DNA of 64,000 nucleotides from Cohnella sp. WQ 127256 (GCF_024519285.1 NZ_JAMZCY010000010.1:124001-188000), one strand, 5' to 3'. Positions 7,817 to 17,036 are shown, numbered from the stretch's first letter. Program-made: numbers and translations. The notes: generated by a model not told the origin, from the letters alone.

Positions 7817-8973
7817 GTCAAGTTATGGAGCATACAGATATCGCATTGTGGCAGAAATTAAAAGAAGAGATGATCACCGCGGCTTCCAGTCTCGGCATTG
7901 ATAAGCTTAGAGTGACGACCGCAGATCCATTCCTAGAGCTGAAGGAGCGGCTTATCCGCCATCGAGAGTTAGGGCACGAATCAGGGTTTGAAGAACCAGA
8001 TCTGGATTTAAGAACGAAACCTACATTGCTCATGCCGGAAGCACGGTCGATTATTGCGATTGCTGTTGCGTATCCTTCTAAGATGAGGGGGGCTCCTGTA
8101 TCAGAGCCAGGTAAGCGTCGAGGGATATTGTCACGTTCTGCTTGGGGAGAGGATTATCATCAGGCGCTCCGCAGACGACTAGCAAACCTTTCAGAATGGA
8201 TTCTGGAAAGAGTGCCCGATGCGAAGCTGATGTCGATGGTAGATACGGGGGCTTTATCGGATCGTGCCGTTGCTGAGCGGGCAGGCATTGGTTGGAGTGG
8301 CAAAAACTGCTCGATTATTACCCCGGAATTAGGATCATGGGTGTATTTGGGCGAGATGCTTACAAACCTTCCTCTCCCGCCGGATAAGGCTATTCTCGAT
8401 GGGTGTGGAGATTGCACCTTGTGCATCGATGCTTGTCCTACAGGGGCGCTAGTAGGTCCTGGGCAGTTAAATTCTCAGAAGTGTATTTCTTTTGTTACGC
8501 AGACCAAAGGGTTTGTAGAAGACGAGATGATGAAGAAAATCGGTAATCGCCTGTACGGCTGCGATACCTGTCAAATCGTTTGTCCCGTCAACCGGAAAAT
8601 CGACATGAGGCACCATGCGGAATTAGTTCCTGATCCGGAAGTAGCCAAGCCTTTGCTACGTCCCTTGTTAAAGATGGGGAACCGCGAATTTCGCGACAAA
8701 TTTGGTTCAGGTTCAGCCTCCTGGCGAGGGCGGAAGCCGATCCAACGCAATGCTCTCATTGGGCTCGGCAATTTCCGCGATGTCGAATCTGTGCCAGACA
8801 TTGCTGACGTACTACATGAAGATCCTCGCCCTGTGTTGCGGGCTACCGCTGCTTGGGCACTTGGACGTATCGCAAGTCCGGAAGCTATAGACATATTGAA
8901 AATGGCACAAACGAAAGAAAACGATGAAGATGTATTATCTGCGATTGATCGTGCTATTTCCGGGGAAATATGA
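7813..8973 (+). CDS. queG: Epoxyqueuosine reductase
   Basis: QueG reduces epoxyqueuosine to queuosine at the wobble position of tRNA, using cobalamin and two [4Fe-4S] clusters. Cluster cysteines appear as CGDCTLCIDACP and CDTCQIVCPVN (about residues 195-260). The N-terminal part is the cobalamin-binding nitroreductase-like domain with DTGALSDRAVAERAGIGW. The C-terminal 70 residues form HEAT-like repeats (RNALIGLGNFRD, LRATAAWALGRI) that hold tRNA. The GTG start overlaps the sipS stop by four bases, implying translational coupling. Confidence 0.95.
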   Translation: MSQVMEHTDIALWQKLKEEMITAASSLGIDKLRVTTADPFLELKERLIRHRELGHESGFEEPDLDLRTKPTLLMPEARSIIAIAVAYPSKMRGAPVSEPGKRRGILSRSAWGEDYHQALRRRLANLSEWILERVPDAKLMSMVDTGALSDRAVAERAGIGWSGKNCSIITPELGSWVYLGEMLTNLPLPPDKAILDGCGDCTLCIDACPTGALVGPGQLNSQKCISFVTQTKGFVEDEMMKKIGNRLYGCDTCQIVCPVNRKIDMRHHAELVPDPEVAKPLLRPLLKMGNREFRDKFGSGSASWRGRKPIQRNALIGLGNFRDVESVPDIADVLHEDPRPVLRATAAWALGRIASPEAIDILKMAQTKENDEDVLSAIDRAISGEI

Positions 8974-8978
8974 CGAAA

Positions 8979-9785
8979 TTAGCGTGGGCTCTTAAATAAT
9001 GGTTTACCTTTTCCATGAGGGATGCACATAGGTGTACCATACAAAGGGTCCTGCATAATATCACATTTGAGATTGAATACCGCGTCAATCATGGCTGCAT
9101 CTACAATCTCTTCGGGCTTGCCTTCAGCATAAACAGCGCCATCGCGTAAAGCGACAATGTGATCCGCATACCGACAAGCAAGATTAATGTCGTGAAGTAC
9201 CATGACGATTGTACGATTATCGTGGACATTGAGCTCGTAAAGCAAGTCAAGTACCTCGATCTGGTGCGCCATATCGAGGTAAGTGGTTGGCTCATCCAAC
9301 AAAATAATACTCGTCTGCTGGGCAAGTGTCATGGCAATCCACGCTCGCTGCCGCTGACCTCCGGAGAGGGAATCAACGGGGCGCTCAGCGAATGGTGCCA
9401 TTCCAGTTGATTGTAAAGCGGAATTCACGCTAGCTTCGTCCTCTTCCGACCATTGTTGAAGCCAGCTTTGATACGGATAACGGCCCTGCTTAACGAGCTG
9501 AAGTACGGTCAGTCCTTCGGGTGCGGTCGGGCCTTGCGGTAGGATAGCCAGCTTCTTAGCTACTTCCTTGGTGGGTAGCTTGGTAATGTCCTCGCCATGG
9601 AGGAGAATACATCCTTCATGGGGCTTCAATAAGCGAGCCATTGAACGAAGCAAAGTCGATTTCCCGCAACCGTTGCTACCGATCAATACGGTCGTTCTAC
9701 CGATTGGAATCGACAGGTTCAATTTCTCGAAAATAAATTCATTGCTATAAGATAAAGATAATCCCTCCGCTATTAACCCTTCCAT
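8979..9785 (-). CDS. Iron-siderophore ABC transporter ATPase
   Basis: Cytoplasmic ATPase of an iron-siderophore importer (FecE/FhuC/YusV family), 268 residues. Walker A is GSNGCGKST, the signature is LSGGQRQRAW, Walker B is IILLDEPTTYLD and the switch His is in VMVLHDINLA. It is the last gene of a minus-strand unit that begins with two FecCD permeases and is read from a promoter with a Fur-type box. It converges with queG, the ends only five bases apart, with no terminator in the gap. The siderophore cannot be deduced, and no biosynthesis genes are present. Confidence 0.93.
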   Translation of the reverse strand: MEGLIAEGLSLSYSNEFIFEKLNLSIPIGRTTVLIGSNGCGKSTLLRSMARLLKPHEGCILLHGEDITKLPTKEVAKKLAILPQGPTAPEGLTVLQLVKQGRYPYQSWLQQWSEEDEASVNSALQSTGMAPFAERPVDSLSGGQRQRAWIAMTLAQQTSIILLDEPTTYLDMAHQIEVLDLLYELNVHDNRTIVMVLHDINLACRYADHIVALRDGAVYAEGKPEEIVDAAMIDAVFNLKCDIMQDPLYGTPMCIPHGKGKPLFKSPR

Positions 9786-9803
9786 AACCTAATCACCCTT
9801 CCC

Positions 9804-10847
9804 CTAAGTATTCCGTTGTCGATATAGCATATATAAAAAGAATGGTGCACCGATAGCCGCAGTGAATACTCCTGCTGCAATATCTTTTGGATAAAACAGA
9901 GTTCGGGCAACTAAGTCAGCAACAAGCAAAATGATAGCTCCAATAAAGGCACTAACGGGGAGGAGACCACCAAAGGCAGGTCCAACCAATTTGCGAGCGA
10001 GATGGGGAGCCATTAAACCTATGAATGAGATGGCACCTCCTATGGCGACCGCAGAACCTGCGAGAGCGACGCTAAGCAATAGGAGTACGATTCTCCATCG
10101 TTGTACATTTGACCCCGCACTGTTAGCTACATCGTCTCCTAACGCTTGAACATTCACGTGTCGGGAGAGGATCCATGTGAGCGGCAATAGGACGCCGATC
10201 CAGGGGAGTAAAGTAAATACGTCCTTCGCCCAAGATGTCCCATAAATACTTCCAGTCATGAAGGTGACGGATTTAATAGCGAGCATAAATGGGCTTGCGA
10301 TAATAAGCATATAAGATAACGACTTAAATGCTGCAGAAAGCCCGGTTCCAATTAATACGAGTCGAATGGGGGACACTCCATTGCGCCACGCTAACAAATA
10401 AAGTAAGCCAGTCACGAGAAAAGCACTAAGGATTGCAGCTACGGGCATCCAACGAATGGACAAAGTGTCCGTGAAGATGAACAGAAACAGCACTGCACCA
10501 AACGAAGCGCCATCCGTAATTCCCGTGACATCGGGAGATGCGAGAGGGTTGCGGACAATACCTTGTAAGACAGCACCCGCAACGGCAAGAGCAGCACCTA
10601 CGAGCACTGCGACGATAATTCGTGGCAGTCTCAATTTATTAACAATGACATCATGCATGGAATCCCCTTGACCGAAAATGGCACGGATGACATCCCAGGG
10701 ATTCACCCATACGCTACCGATTCCGGTGCTGATCACCATGATGAACGCACATAGAATGGCGAGAATGATTGTGATTCGCATAACTTTGCGATCCACATGA
10801 AAGCTGAGCTTCGGTTTACGGGCTCTCCATGAAGTATATTTACTCAT
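9804..10847 (-). CDS. Iron-siderophore ABC transporter permease (FecCD family)
   Basis: Inner membrane subunit of 347 residues with about nine to ten transmembrane segments. Family marks are LRLPRIIVAVLVGAALAVAG near residue 70, the coupling region around GDDVANSAG, and the late SFIGLMAPHLARKLVG loop that contacts the ATPase. It pairs with the preceding permease, overlapping it by four bases, to form a heterodimeric channel as in FeuBC or YfiZ-YfhA. Regulation is inherited from the upstream Fur-type promoter. Confidence 0.94.
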   Translation of the reverse strand: MSKYTSWRARKPKLSFHVDRKVMRITIILAILCAFIMVISTGIGSVWVNPWDVIRAIFGQGDSMHDVIVNKLRLPRIIVAVLVGAALAVAGAVLQGIVRNPLASPDVTGITDGASFGAVLFLFIFTDTLSIRWMPVAAILSAFLVTGLLYLLAWRNGVSPIRLVLIGTGLSAAFKSLSYMLIIASPFMLAIKSVTFMTGSIYGTSWAKDVFTLLPWIGVLLPLTWILSRHVNVQALGDDVANSAGSNVQRWRIVLLLLSVALAGSAVAIGGAISFIGLMAPHLARKLVGPAFGGLLPVSAFIGAIILLVADLVARTLFYPKDIAAGVFTAAIGAPFFLYMLYRQRNT

Positions 10848-11830
10848 CCGATGCGCCTCTCTCTCCGGGCAATATAGACGAAGAACGGCACGCCGATAAT
10901 CGCGGTCACGACTCCGACAGGAATTTCTGTTGGCATGGCTATGTAACGTGAGCCTAGATCAGCACTGACAAGCAAGAGAGCGCCAATAATTGCACTATAG
11001 GGTATGATCCAACGATAGTCATTTCCAACTAAATATTTGACGATATGAGGGACTATGATTCCGACGAATGCGATCGGGCCAGCAACAGCTACACTTCCAC
11101 CTGCAAGTAGAATGATCGATAGAGAAGCGAAACCTTTAATTCGCACAGTGGACTGTCCAAGACCTTTGGCTACACTATCACCCATAGATAGCACATTCAT
11201 ATGACTCGACAGTAACAGGGCGATGATCATGCCCACGGACATATAAGGAAGGACATTCCACAGCATATCCATTTCCCGACCAGCGACAGAGCCAACCATC
11301 CAGATGAGTACTTGATCAAACATTTTACCATCGGAAAGCATGAAGCCTTGAGTCAATGAGAAGAAAAATGCAGCTATCGTCGCACCAGCTAGTGTGATTT
11401 TGATCGGAGTCATACCGTCTTTGCCTACACTCCCTAATACAAAAACAATAGCCCCACTCACCGTAGCACCTAATAATGCGACCCATGTGAGCTGTTGCAG
11501 ACCGCTAATATTGATAAGAGCGCCAGATGCCAGCACGACGAAGAAAGCGGCCCCGGAGTTAATCCCGAATGTGCTTGGAGAGGCGATTGGATTACGTGTA
11601 ATGATTTGCATAAGTACACCAGCAACGGCCAAGCTAGCTCCAACGCATGCTGCAATCAATGCGCGGGGAACTCGAGTGTTGCGAATGATGAGATGATTTT
11701 GGGATGCATCATAGTGAATAAAGGAATCGACAACGGTAGAGACAGGGATGTCAGCTACTCCAAATGCTATGCTACATAAGACGGAAATAACGAGTAGCAG
11801 CACGAAGAGGAGGAGTCCGAAGGTTCTCAT
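10844..11830 (-). CDS. Iron-siderophore ABC transporter permease (FecCD family)
   Basis: First gene of the uptake unit, 328 residues, about nine transmembrane segments. It has RNTRVPRALIAACVGASLAVAG, the GDSVAKGLGQS coupling region and AFVGIIVPHIVKYLVG. The frame stays open to 11995, but that extension crosses a good promoter and a Fur-type box, so the ATG at 11830 is chosen; its ribosome binding site is weak (AGAGAAAG). The two permeases overlap by four bases. The binding lipoprotein for this importer is divergent at 12046. Confidence 0.92.
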   Translation of the reverse strand: MRTFGLLLFVLLLVISVLCSIAFGVADIPVSTVVDSFIHYDASQNHLIIRNTRVPRALIAACVGASLAVAGVLMQIITRNPIASPSTFGINSGAAFFVVLASGALINISGLQQLTWVALLGATVSGAIVFVLGSVGKDGMTPIKITLAGATIAAFFFSLTQGFMLSDGKMFDQVLIWMVGSVAGREMDMLWNVLPYMSVGMIIALLLSSHMNVLSMGDSVAKGLGQSTVRIKGFASLSIILLAGGSVAVAGPIAFVGIIVPHIVKYLVGNDYRWIIPYSAIIGALLLVSADLGSRYIAMPTEIPVGVVTAIIGVPFFVYIARRERRIG

Positions 11831-11895
11831 GGCGACCAGCTTTCTCTTGTAAAATAAGGGATTCTGGAACGTAAATTGCGTGTGTCCCCTTGAGA

Positions 11896-11925
11896 ATTTT
11901 AGTCCAAGAGGCTGTAACCTGTCAA
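11896..11925 (-). promoter_or_regulatory. Promoter of the siderophore permease/ATPase unit
   Basis: On the minus strand, a perfect -35 TTGACA (11920-11925), an 18-base spacer and -10 TAAAAT (11896-11901). The start point should fall about 60 bases before the chosen ATG. Confidence 0.75.
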
Positions 11926-11931
11926 TGAGGA

Positions 11932-11946
11932 TGAGAATCGTTCTCA
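11932..11946. promoter_or_regulatory. Fur-type box 1
   Basis: TGAGAATCGTTCTCA fits the 7-1-7 Fur inverted-repeat pattern (consensus TGATAATNATTATCA) with substitutions. It lies six bases upstream of the -35 box of the permease promoter. Confidence 0.7.
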
Positions 11947-11954
11947 AAAAAATA

Positions 11955-11983
11955 TTGACAGGATGGAGCATATCTAATAGATT
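11955..11983 (+). promoter_or_regulatory. Promoter of the siderophore-binding protein gene
   Basis: -35 TTGACA (11955-11960), 17-base spacer, and a weaker -10 TAGATT (11978-11983). Fur-type box 2 covers the predicted start point. Confidence 0.65.
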
Positions 11984-11995
11984 TATTATTGTCAT

Positions 11996-12010
11996 TGATA
12001 ATCATTTTCA
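11996..12010. promoter_or_regulatory. Fur-type box 2
   Basis: TGATAATCATTTTCA differs from a perfect 7-1-7 Fur palindrome by one base. It lies just downstream of the plus-strand -10 box, where bound repressor would block initiation. Confidence 0.8.
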
Positions 12011-12045
12011 TTTAATTCAACTAGACATCAGGAGGAACAAAACAA

Positions 12046-13059
12046 ATGGCAACAAACAAAAGAAAACATACAATAGGATGGGGAGCCATCTTACTCGTCA
12101 TGATCATGGTGGTAACCGCATGTGGAAATAACAATGGAGGCGGCAATGCAAGTAGCACACCTTCAGCAACGAATGCTTCAACAGGAACAACTGAAACCGC
12201 AACGGCGGATGCAAACCGCACTATCAAGCACGCTATGGGTGAAACGATAATCAAGGGAACGCCGCAGCGCATCGTTGTCTTAACGAACGAAGGGACAGAA
12301 GCGTTGCTTGCACTTGGCGTGAAGCCAGTAGGTGCCGTGAAATCTTGGACAGGCTCACCTTGGTATAATCACATTAAAGATCAAATGGAAGGTGTAACGG
12401 AGCTTGGTGAGGAAGGGCAGCCGAACTTGGAGCTGATCGCGGGCTTGAAGCCAGACTTAATTATTGCTAATAAAATGCGTCACGAGAAAATATACGAGCA
12501 ATTGTCTGCGATTGCGCCGACTGTTGTGTCCGAAACTTTGCGTGGAGAGTGGAAAAACAACTTTAAGCTGTATGCTGAAACCTTAGGCAAAACAAGCGAA
12601 GGTGACAAGCTTATTGCCGATTTCGATGCCAAGATTGAACAATTCAAAACAAAAGCAGGCGACAAGCTGAAGGAAACGGTTTCTGTTGTTCGTTTCATGG
12701 GTGGCAAGACGCGTGTCTACCATAAGGATACATTTACAGGTATTATTTTTGAACAAATCGGAATTACCCGTAATGCAATGACCTTGAACGCTAAGGAACA
12801 ATTTGTTGATGAAATCACGAAGGAACGTCTTCCTGAAGCGGATGCTGATCGTCTTTTCTACTTCACGTATGAGGTTGGAGACGGCAAAGCATCGGATACA
12901 GAAAAGGAATGGATCAATGATTCATTGTGGAAAAGCTTAAATGCCGTTAAGAACGGTAAAGTATATAAGGTCGACGATGCGGTATGGAACACAGCGGGTG
13001 GAATTATTGCTGCGAACCTTGTCATCGACGAGTTATATGGTATCTATGAAGTAAACTAA
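12046..13059 (+). CDS. Iron-siderophore-binding lipoprotein
   Basis: Extracellular receptor of the importer encoded divergently, 337 residues. The signal peptide ends in the lipobox VVTAC (Cys 26), followed by a Gly/Asn/Ser/Thr-rich linker. The binding-protein domain starts near residue 60 with HAMGETIIKGTPQRIVVL and has the family pattern ALLALGVKPVG and LKPDLIIANK. It resembles YfiY/FeuA-type receptors. Expression is probably iron-repressed through Fur box 2 in its promoter. A terminator follows, so it is a single-gene unit. The ligand is not predictable from sequence alone. Confidence 0.93.
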   Translation: MATNKRKHTIGWGAILLVMIMVVTACGNNNGGGNASSTPSATNASTGTTETATADANRTIKHAMGETIIKGTPQRIVVLTNEGTEALLALGVKPVGAVKSWTGSPWYNHIKDQMEGVTELGEEGQPNLELIAGLKPDLIIANKMRHEKIYEQLSAIAPTVVSETLRGEWKNNFKLYAETLGKTSEGDKLIADFDAKIEQFKTKAGDKLKETVSVVRFMGGKTRVYHKDTFTGIIFEQIGITRNAMTLNAKEQFVDEITKERLPEADADRLFYFTYEVGDGKASDTEKEWINDSLWKSLNAVKNGKVYKVDDAVWNTAGGIIAANLVIDELYGIYEVN

Positions 13060-13071
13060 TTTGATGAATTC

Positions 13072-13118
13072 AACTCCTTTGCGTCCTTGTTTACGAGGAA
13101 CGAAGGAGTTTTTATTTT
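13072..13118 (+). terminator. Terminator after the siderophore-binding protein gene
   Basis: Stem AACTCCTT (13072-13079) / AAGGAGTT (13103-13110) with a partly paired inner region, followed by TTTATTTT. Confidence 0.8.
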
Positions 13119-13216
13119 CACACACAACTTGGCATTAACTTCATTGAGGGTTTTGCCGAAAGATAGGATAAGGCATCTAAGATCCAACATCGAGATTATA
13201 GTAGGAGAGAGATAAG

Positions 13217-14239
13217 ATGAAATTAGTCGATATAGAGACAGTTGAACAAGGGCAAATATTAGGGAAGACCATTTTCTCCTCGAATGGAGCAACACTTCTC
13301 TCAAAGGGCGTTCAGTTGACTGTTTACATGATCAGTACCTTGAAGCGAATTGGTGTAACGACCGTATATATCGATAATCCAATGTTTCGTGATATTTCGC
13401 ATGAAGAATTGCTATCAGAAGAAACGAAGCAGGCTGTTATTCACCAAATGTCAGAGATGTTCGAGGCTTTGCGTTCAGGTAAAAATTTCAGTTCGAAAGC
13501 GGTCGGTCAAACCGTTGATGACCTATTGGAAGAAGTATTACAAAACCAAAATATACTTATTCATCTCTCGGATATTCGCACAGAGGACAATGCGATGTTT
13601 TTGCATGCGATGAACGTATGCATGATGTCCTCTATGCTGGGGCTGAACGTGGGCTTGAATATGATTCAATTGAAGGAATTGGCCATCGGGGCATTATTGC
13701 ATGATATTGGCAAGCTAGGCGCACCGGCAGTACAAGAGGGGCGTATGCATCATTCCTGGCGAGGATTCGATCTATTGAAGAATAAACGGGAATATAGCTT
13801 GCTAATTGCGCATGTTGCTTTCCAGCATCATGAAGCCGTTGACGGCAGTGGGCTTCCACGTGGGTTAAAAGGGGAAGACATTCATACGTATGCGAAAATA
13901 ACGGCGGTTGCCAATATGTATGACAATCTCATCTATAACACGAGTGAAGAAGGACCCATGCTGCCACATGAGGCATGCGAGCGTCTGAATGCCCTATCGG
14001 ACACCGTGCTAGATCATGAAATGCTCGTCCAATTTATGCGAATCGTATCCATCTATCCGAATGGAATTTCCGTAAGATTATCTAATCGTCAGATTGGGGT
14101 TGTCGTCGGGCAGCATCGAGGATTGCCGGGAAGACCAATCGTACGTGTCATTGACAAAGATGGCGACGAAGCTGTAGGGTACCAAGAAATCGATTTGGCT
14201 CTGCATCCGACGCTGTTCATAGAATCCGTTCTATCCTAG
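13217..14239 (+). CDS. HD-GYP-like domain protein
   Basis: A 340-residue cytoplasmic protein with an HD phosphohydrolase domain of the HD-GYP type, a family that often degrades cyclic di-GMP. The HD pair is in HDIGKLG (about residues 162-168), followed by HHEAVDGSGLPRGLKGEDI (about 204-222). The usual DGTGYP is DGSGLP here, so the GYP triplet is altered. The N-terminal 90 residues (KLVDIETVEQGQILGKTIF) are typical of Bacillales HD-GYP proteins. The C-terminal tail RLSNRQIGVVVGQHRGLPGRPIVRV is also family-typical. Catalytic activity is plausible, not certain. A purine-rich AGGAGAGAG precedes the ATG. Confidence 0.85.
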   Translation: MKLVDIETVEQGQILGKTIFSSNGATLLSKGVQLTVYMISTLKRIGVTTVYIDNPMFRDISHEELLSEETKQAVIHQMSEMFEALRSGKNFSSKAVGQTVDDLLEEVLQNQNILIHLSDIRTEDNAMFLHAMNVCMMSSMLGLNVGLNMIQLKELAIGALLHDIGKLGAPAVQEGRMHHSWRGFDLLKNKREYSLLIAHVAFQHHEAVDGSGLPRGLKGEDIHTYAKITAVANMYDNLIYNTSEEGPMLPHEACERLNALSDTVLDHEMLVQFMRIVSIYPNGISVRLSNRQIGVVVGQHRGLPGRPIVRVIDKDGDEAVGYQEIDLALHPTLFIESVLS

Positions 14240-14361
14240 ATTAACAATCGGGTAATTTGTTTGCGCACACAGTTCGACCATGCTATCATAGTACGACAAC
14301 CCTGTCTGGCCATTTAGGTTGAGGCAGGCTTTTATTTTGAACATTTCGGAGGCGCTTGATT

Positions 14362-14637
14362 ATGTGGTCCTATATTATCCCTATACTGACGTTAATCGTT
14401 GGTTTAGTCGTTGGATTTCTCGTTGGTGTATATTACTTACGTTACCAAATGACGAAGATGCAAAATAATCCGGAAATGCTGCAGAAGATGGCAAAACAAA
14501 TGGGTTATAACATGAATGGTCAGCAGTTGGCGAAAGCTCAACAAATGATGAAAAATCAAAATGCAGGCGGCGGAAATCCGAAGCCAAACCAAGGGGCTAA
14601 CCCAAACAATAGAAACAATCCAAAGTTTCGCAGATAG
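14362..14637 (+). CDS. YneF-like small membrane protein (UPF0154)
   Basis: A 91-residue protein with one N-terminal transmembrane segment (about residues 4-26) followed by a Gln/Met/Lys-rich cytoplasmic tail and an Asn/Pro-rich end. The block NNPEMLQKMAKQMGYNMNGQ resembles the NEQMLKTMMMQMG block of YneF, whose function is unknown. The match is moderate; the tail is longer than in YneF. ATG 14362 has CGGAGG nine bases upstream and is preferred over TTG 14356. It precedes folE by 15 bases. Confidence 0.7.
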   Translation: MWSYIIPILTLIVGLVVGFLVGVYYLRYQMTKMQNNPEMLQKMAKQMGYNMNGQQLAKAQQMMKNQNAGGGNPKPNQGANPNNRNNPKFRR

Positions 14638-14652
14638 TAGGAGGGATTGGTC

Positions 14653-15246
14653 GTGGCAGGAGCCAAAGATTACTCCAATGAAGTTGTTAACCAGAATCGC
14701 GAGCAAGTTGAGTTCCATATCCGAGAAATCTTGAAGCTCATCGGTGAGGATGTTGAACGGGAAGGCTTACTAGAAACGCCAGCTCGTGTTACACGGATGT
14801 ATGAAGAGATTTATGCGGGTTATGCGGTAGATCCAAGGGACGTACTAGGTGTCACGTTCGACGAGCAGCACGAAGAGCTAGTTATCGTGAAGGATATCGT
14901 CTATTACAGCCAATGCGAGCATCATATGGCGCCATTCTTCGGAGTCGCACATATCGGATATATTCCAAGTGGTAAAATCGCAGGCCTTAGTAAGCTAGCA
15001 CGACTCGTAGAAGCGGTATCTCGGCGGTTGCAGGTGCAGGAGCGGATTACCTCGCAAATCGCAGATATCATGGAAGAAGTGCTTAAGCCTCACGGCGTCA
15101 TGGTCGTCCTGGAAGGGGAGCACTTATGTATGTGCGCCCGTGGTGTTAAGAAACCAGGAAGCAAAACGGTCACGTCTGCTGTAAGAGGACAATTCCGGCA
15201 AGGTGCCGCACTTCGTGCGGAGTTTCTGGAGCTGCTTAAGAGGTAG
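14653..15246 (+). CDS. folE: GTP cyclohydrolase I
   Basis: Catalyses the first step of tetrahydrofolate synthesis, turning GTP into 7,8-dihydroneopterin triphosphate. Zinc ligands are seen in YYSQCEHHMAPFFG (Cys and His) and in EHLCMCARGV (Cys). The substrate pocket GLSKLARLVEAVSRRLQVQE and the tail KTVTSAVRGQF are intact. GTG 14653, seven bases after AGGAGGG, is preferred to the TTG at 14647. At 197 residues it is close to the B. subtilis MtrA length. No other folate genes adjoin it. Confidence 0.95.
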   Translation: MAGAKDYSNEVVNQNREQVEFHIREILKLIGEDVEREGLLETPARVTRMYEEIYAGYAVDPRDVLGVTFDEQHEELVIVKDIVYYSQCEHHMAPFFGVAHIGYIPSGKIAGLSKLARLVEAVSRRLQVQERITSQIADIMEEVLKPHGVMVVLEGEHLCMCARGVKKPGSKTVTSAVRGQFRQGAALRAEFLELLKR

Positions 15247-15284
15247 TCGGAAATTACAGCTTGCTTATACGATGTTAGAACAAT

Positions 15285-15325
15285 AGGCAGACACCGATCT
15301 TTCATGACGGTGTCTGCCTGTTTGT
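15285..15325. terminator. Terminator between folE and the M3 peptidase gene
   Basis: Perfect 12-bp stem AGGCAGACACCG (15285-15296) / CGGTGTCTGCCT (15308-15319), followed by GTTTGT. It lies between convergent genes, but its T-tract serves mainly the plus strand. Confidence 0.82.
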
Positions 15326-15335
15326 ATGCTCGTGA

Positions 15336-17036
15336 TTAGAGAGCCTGATCTTCCACGCTGTCCAGCCAGGCTTGAATGCTTCCGATGACTGAGGTTACAC
15401 AGCCATCCTCGAAAGGCGAGATCAGTCCGGCTGACTTAACCAGTTCCGTGAAGGAGAGGCTTCCGCCCAATTGACACAAATTCAAGTAATCCGTCCAAGC
15501 GGAGGAACGGTCCTCGTGCATCTTTTTCCAGAATTGGAATGCGCATATTTGTGCTAAAGTGTAATCGATGTAATAGAAAGGCGAGCTGAAGATATGGCCT
15601 TGCTTATGCCAAAAACCTCCCTGTTCTAAATATGCGTTGTCTTCGTAATCCCGATGCGGTAAATACTTCTTCTCAATTTCGCGCCAAGCCTGCTTGCGCT
15701 CAGCTGGAGTCGCATCCGGGTTCTCGTAGATGAAATGCTGGAATTCGTCTACGGTTACGCCGTAGGGGAGAAAGGTTAGCGCGCTTGCGAGATGCTGGAA
15801 ACGGTACTTATCGGCTTCTTCCTTAAAGAAGAGCTCCATCCACGGCCATGTGAAAAACTCCATACTCATGGAATGGATCTCGCACGCCTCGTAGGTCGGG
15901 AAGCTATATTCCGGTACCGCGTAGCTTCTGCTTTCATACACCTGGAAGGCATGCCCCACTTCATGTGTTAGAACGTCAATGTCGCCAGAGGTCCCGTTGA
16001 AGTTGGAAAAAATAAATGGCGCACCGTAGTCGCTAATATAGGTGCAGTAACCCCCGCCTTGCTTGCCCTTCTTGCTCACTAAATCCATCAATCCGTTATC
16101 CTGCATGAAGCTGTAGAACACGTCCGTCTCCGGTGATAGCTCGGCATACATTTTCGCCCCATTGCTCACGATCCAATCCGGATCGCCCTTTGGCTTCGCA
16201 TTACCCGATAAGAAGGCCAGATTCTCGTCGTAATACAGCAGTTGTTCGACTCCGATCCGATTGCGCTGACGCTCCTTCAGCTTCGATGCGATAGGCACAA
16301 TGTGTTCTAGTACTTGGTTGCGGAAGTTCGCCACCATGTCACTGTTATAATCGGTGCGGCTCATCCGGGCGTAACCAAGCTCGACATAATTATTAAAGCC
16401 TAGCTTCTTGGCAATTCTCGTGCGTACCTTAACGAGGTCGTCGTATATACGATCGAATTTCTCTTCGTTCTCAGACATGAATCCGAATGACGCTTGCGAG
16501 GCACTCTTCCGCATGTCGCGGTCGATCGATTGCTGGAAAGGACCCAGTTGCGATAAAGTACGTTCCTCACCTTCGAATGGAATCTTAGCGGAGGCGATAA
16601 GCTTGGCATATTCCGTCGTCAGTTTATTTTCCTGCTGCAGATCTTCGATGACGTCAGGGCTAAACGTCTTAAGCGATAGCTCTGCTAATTGGAACAATTG
16701 CTTGCCCCACTTGTTCTCGAGCTGTGTACGGAACCTTGAGCCCACAAGAGCCCTGTAGTAATCGGTTATGTACTCCTGAACCACAGGTCCGTTCTCGTCG
16801 AAGAAATCTTGCTCGGCCTTGTACAGTTCGTCATTCGTATTGATAGAATGACGGATGCTCGCGATTTGCTGCATCGTATCGAATTCGCTACGCAGATTGT
16901 TGATGCAGGACATGGCTTGGTCTTGATCTTCATAGCTACTTGCTGACGTAAAGGTGGTAAGCAGCTCTTTGAACTTCTGCTGGAAGGCTTGTACATCGGG
17001 ACGCTCATAGCGATAATCGCTGAAATTCAATTGCAT
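15336..17036 (-). CDS. M3-family oligoendopeptidase
   Basis: Cytoplasmic zinc metallopeptidase of the PepF/M3 family, 566 residues, that trims peptides. The zinc site is HEVGHAFQVYES (HEXXH near residue 355), with the third ligand Glu in the following YEACEIHSMSMEFFTWPW stretch. The C-terminal segment with HKQGHIFSSPFYYIDYTLAQ is also typical. There is no signal peptide. The ATG at 17036 is preceded by a modest AGCAGGTG. It stands alone between a terminator and a divergent gene. The exact peptide substrates are unknown. Confidence 0.93.
   Translation of the reverse strand: MQLNFSDYRYERPDVQAFQQKFKELLTTFTSASSYEDQDQAMSCINNLRSEFDTMQQIASIRHSINTNDELYKAEQDFFDENGPVVQEYITDYYRALVGSRFRTQLENKWGKQLFQLAELSLKTFSPDVIEDLQQENKLTTEYAKLIASAKIPFEGEERTLSQLGPFQQSIDRDMRKSASQASFGFMSENEEKFDRIYDDLVKVRTRIAKKLGFNNYVELGYARMSRTDYNSDMVANFRNQVLEHIVPIASKLKERQRNRIGVEQLLYYDENLAFLSGNAKPKGDPDWIVSNGAKMYAELSPETDVFYSFMQDNGLMDLVSKKGKQGGGYCTYISDYGAPFIFSNFNGTSGDIDVLTHEVGHAFQVYESRSYAVPEYSFPTYEACEIHSMSMEFFTWPWMELFFKEEADKYRFQHLASALTFLPYGVTVDEFQHFIYENPDATPAERKQAWREIEKKYLPHRDYEDNAYLEQGGFWHKQGHIFSSPFYYIDYTLAQICAFQFWKKMHEDRSSAWTDYLNLCQLGGSLSFTELVKSAGLISPFEDGCVTSVIGSIQAWLDSVEDQAL

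Noticed and set aside
11831..11995. N-terminal extension of the first siderophore permease
   Set aside because: It would cross the promoter and Fur-type box 1, and has no start with a good binding site.
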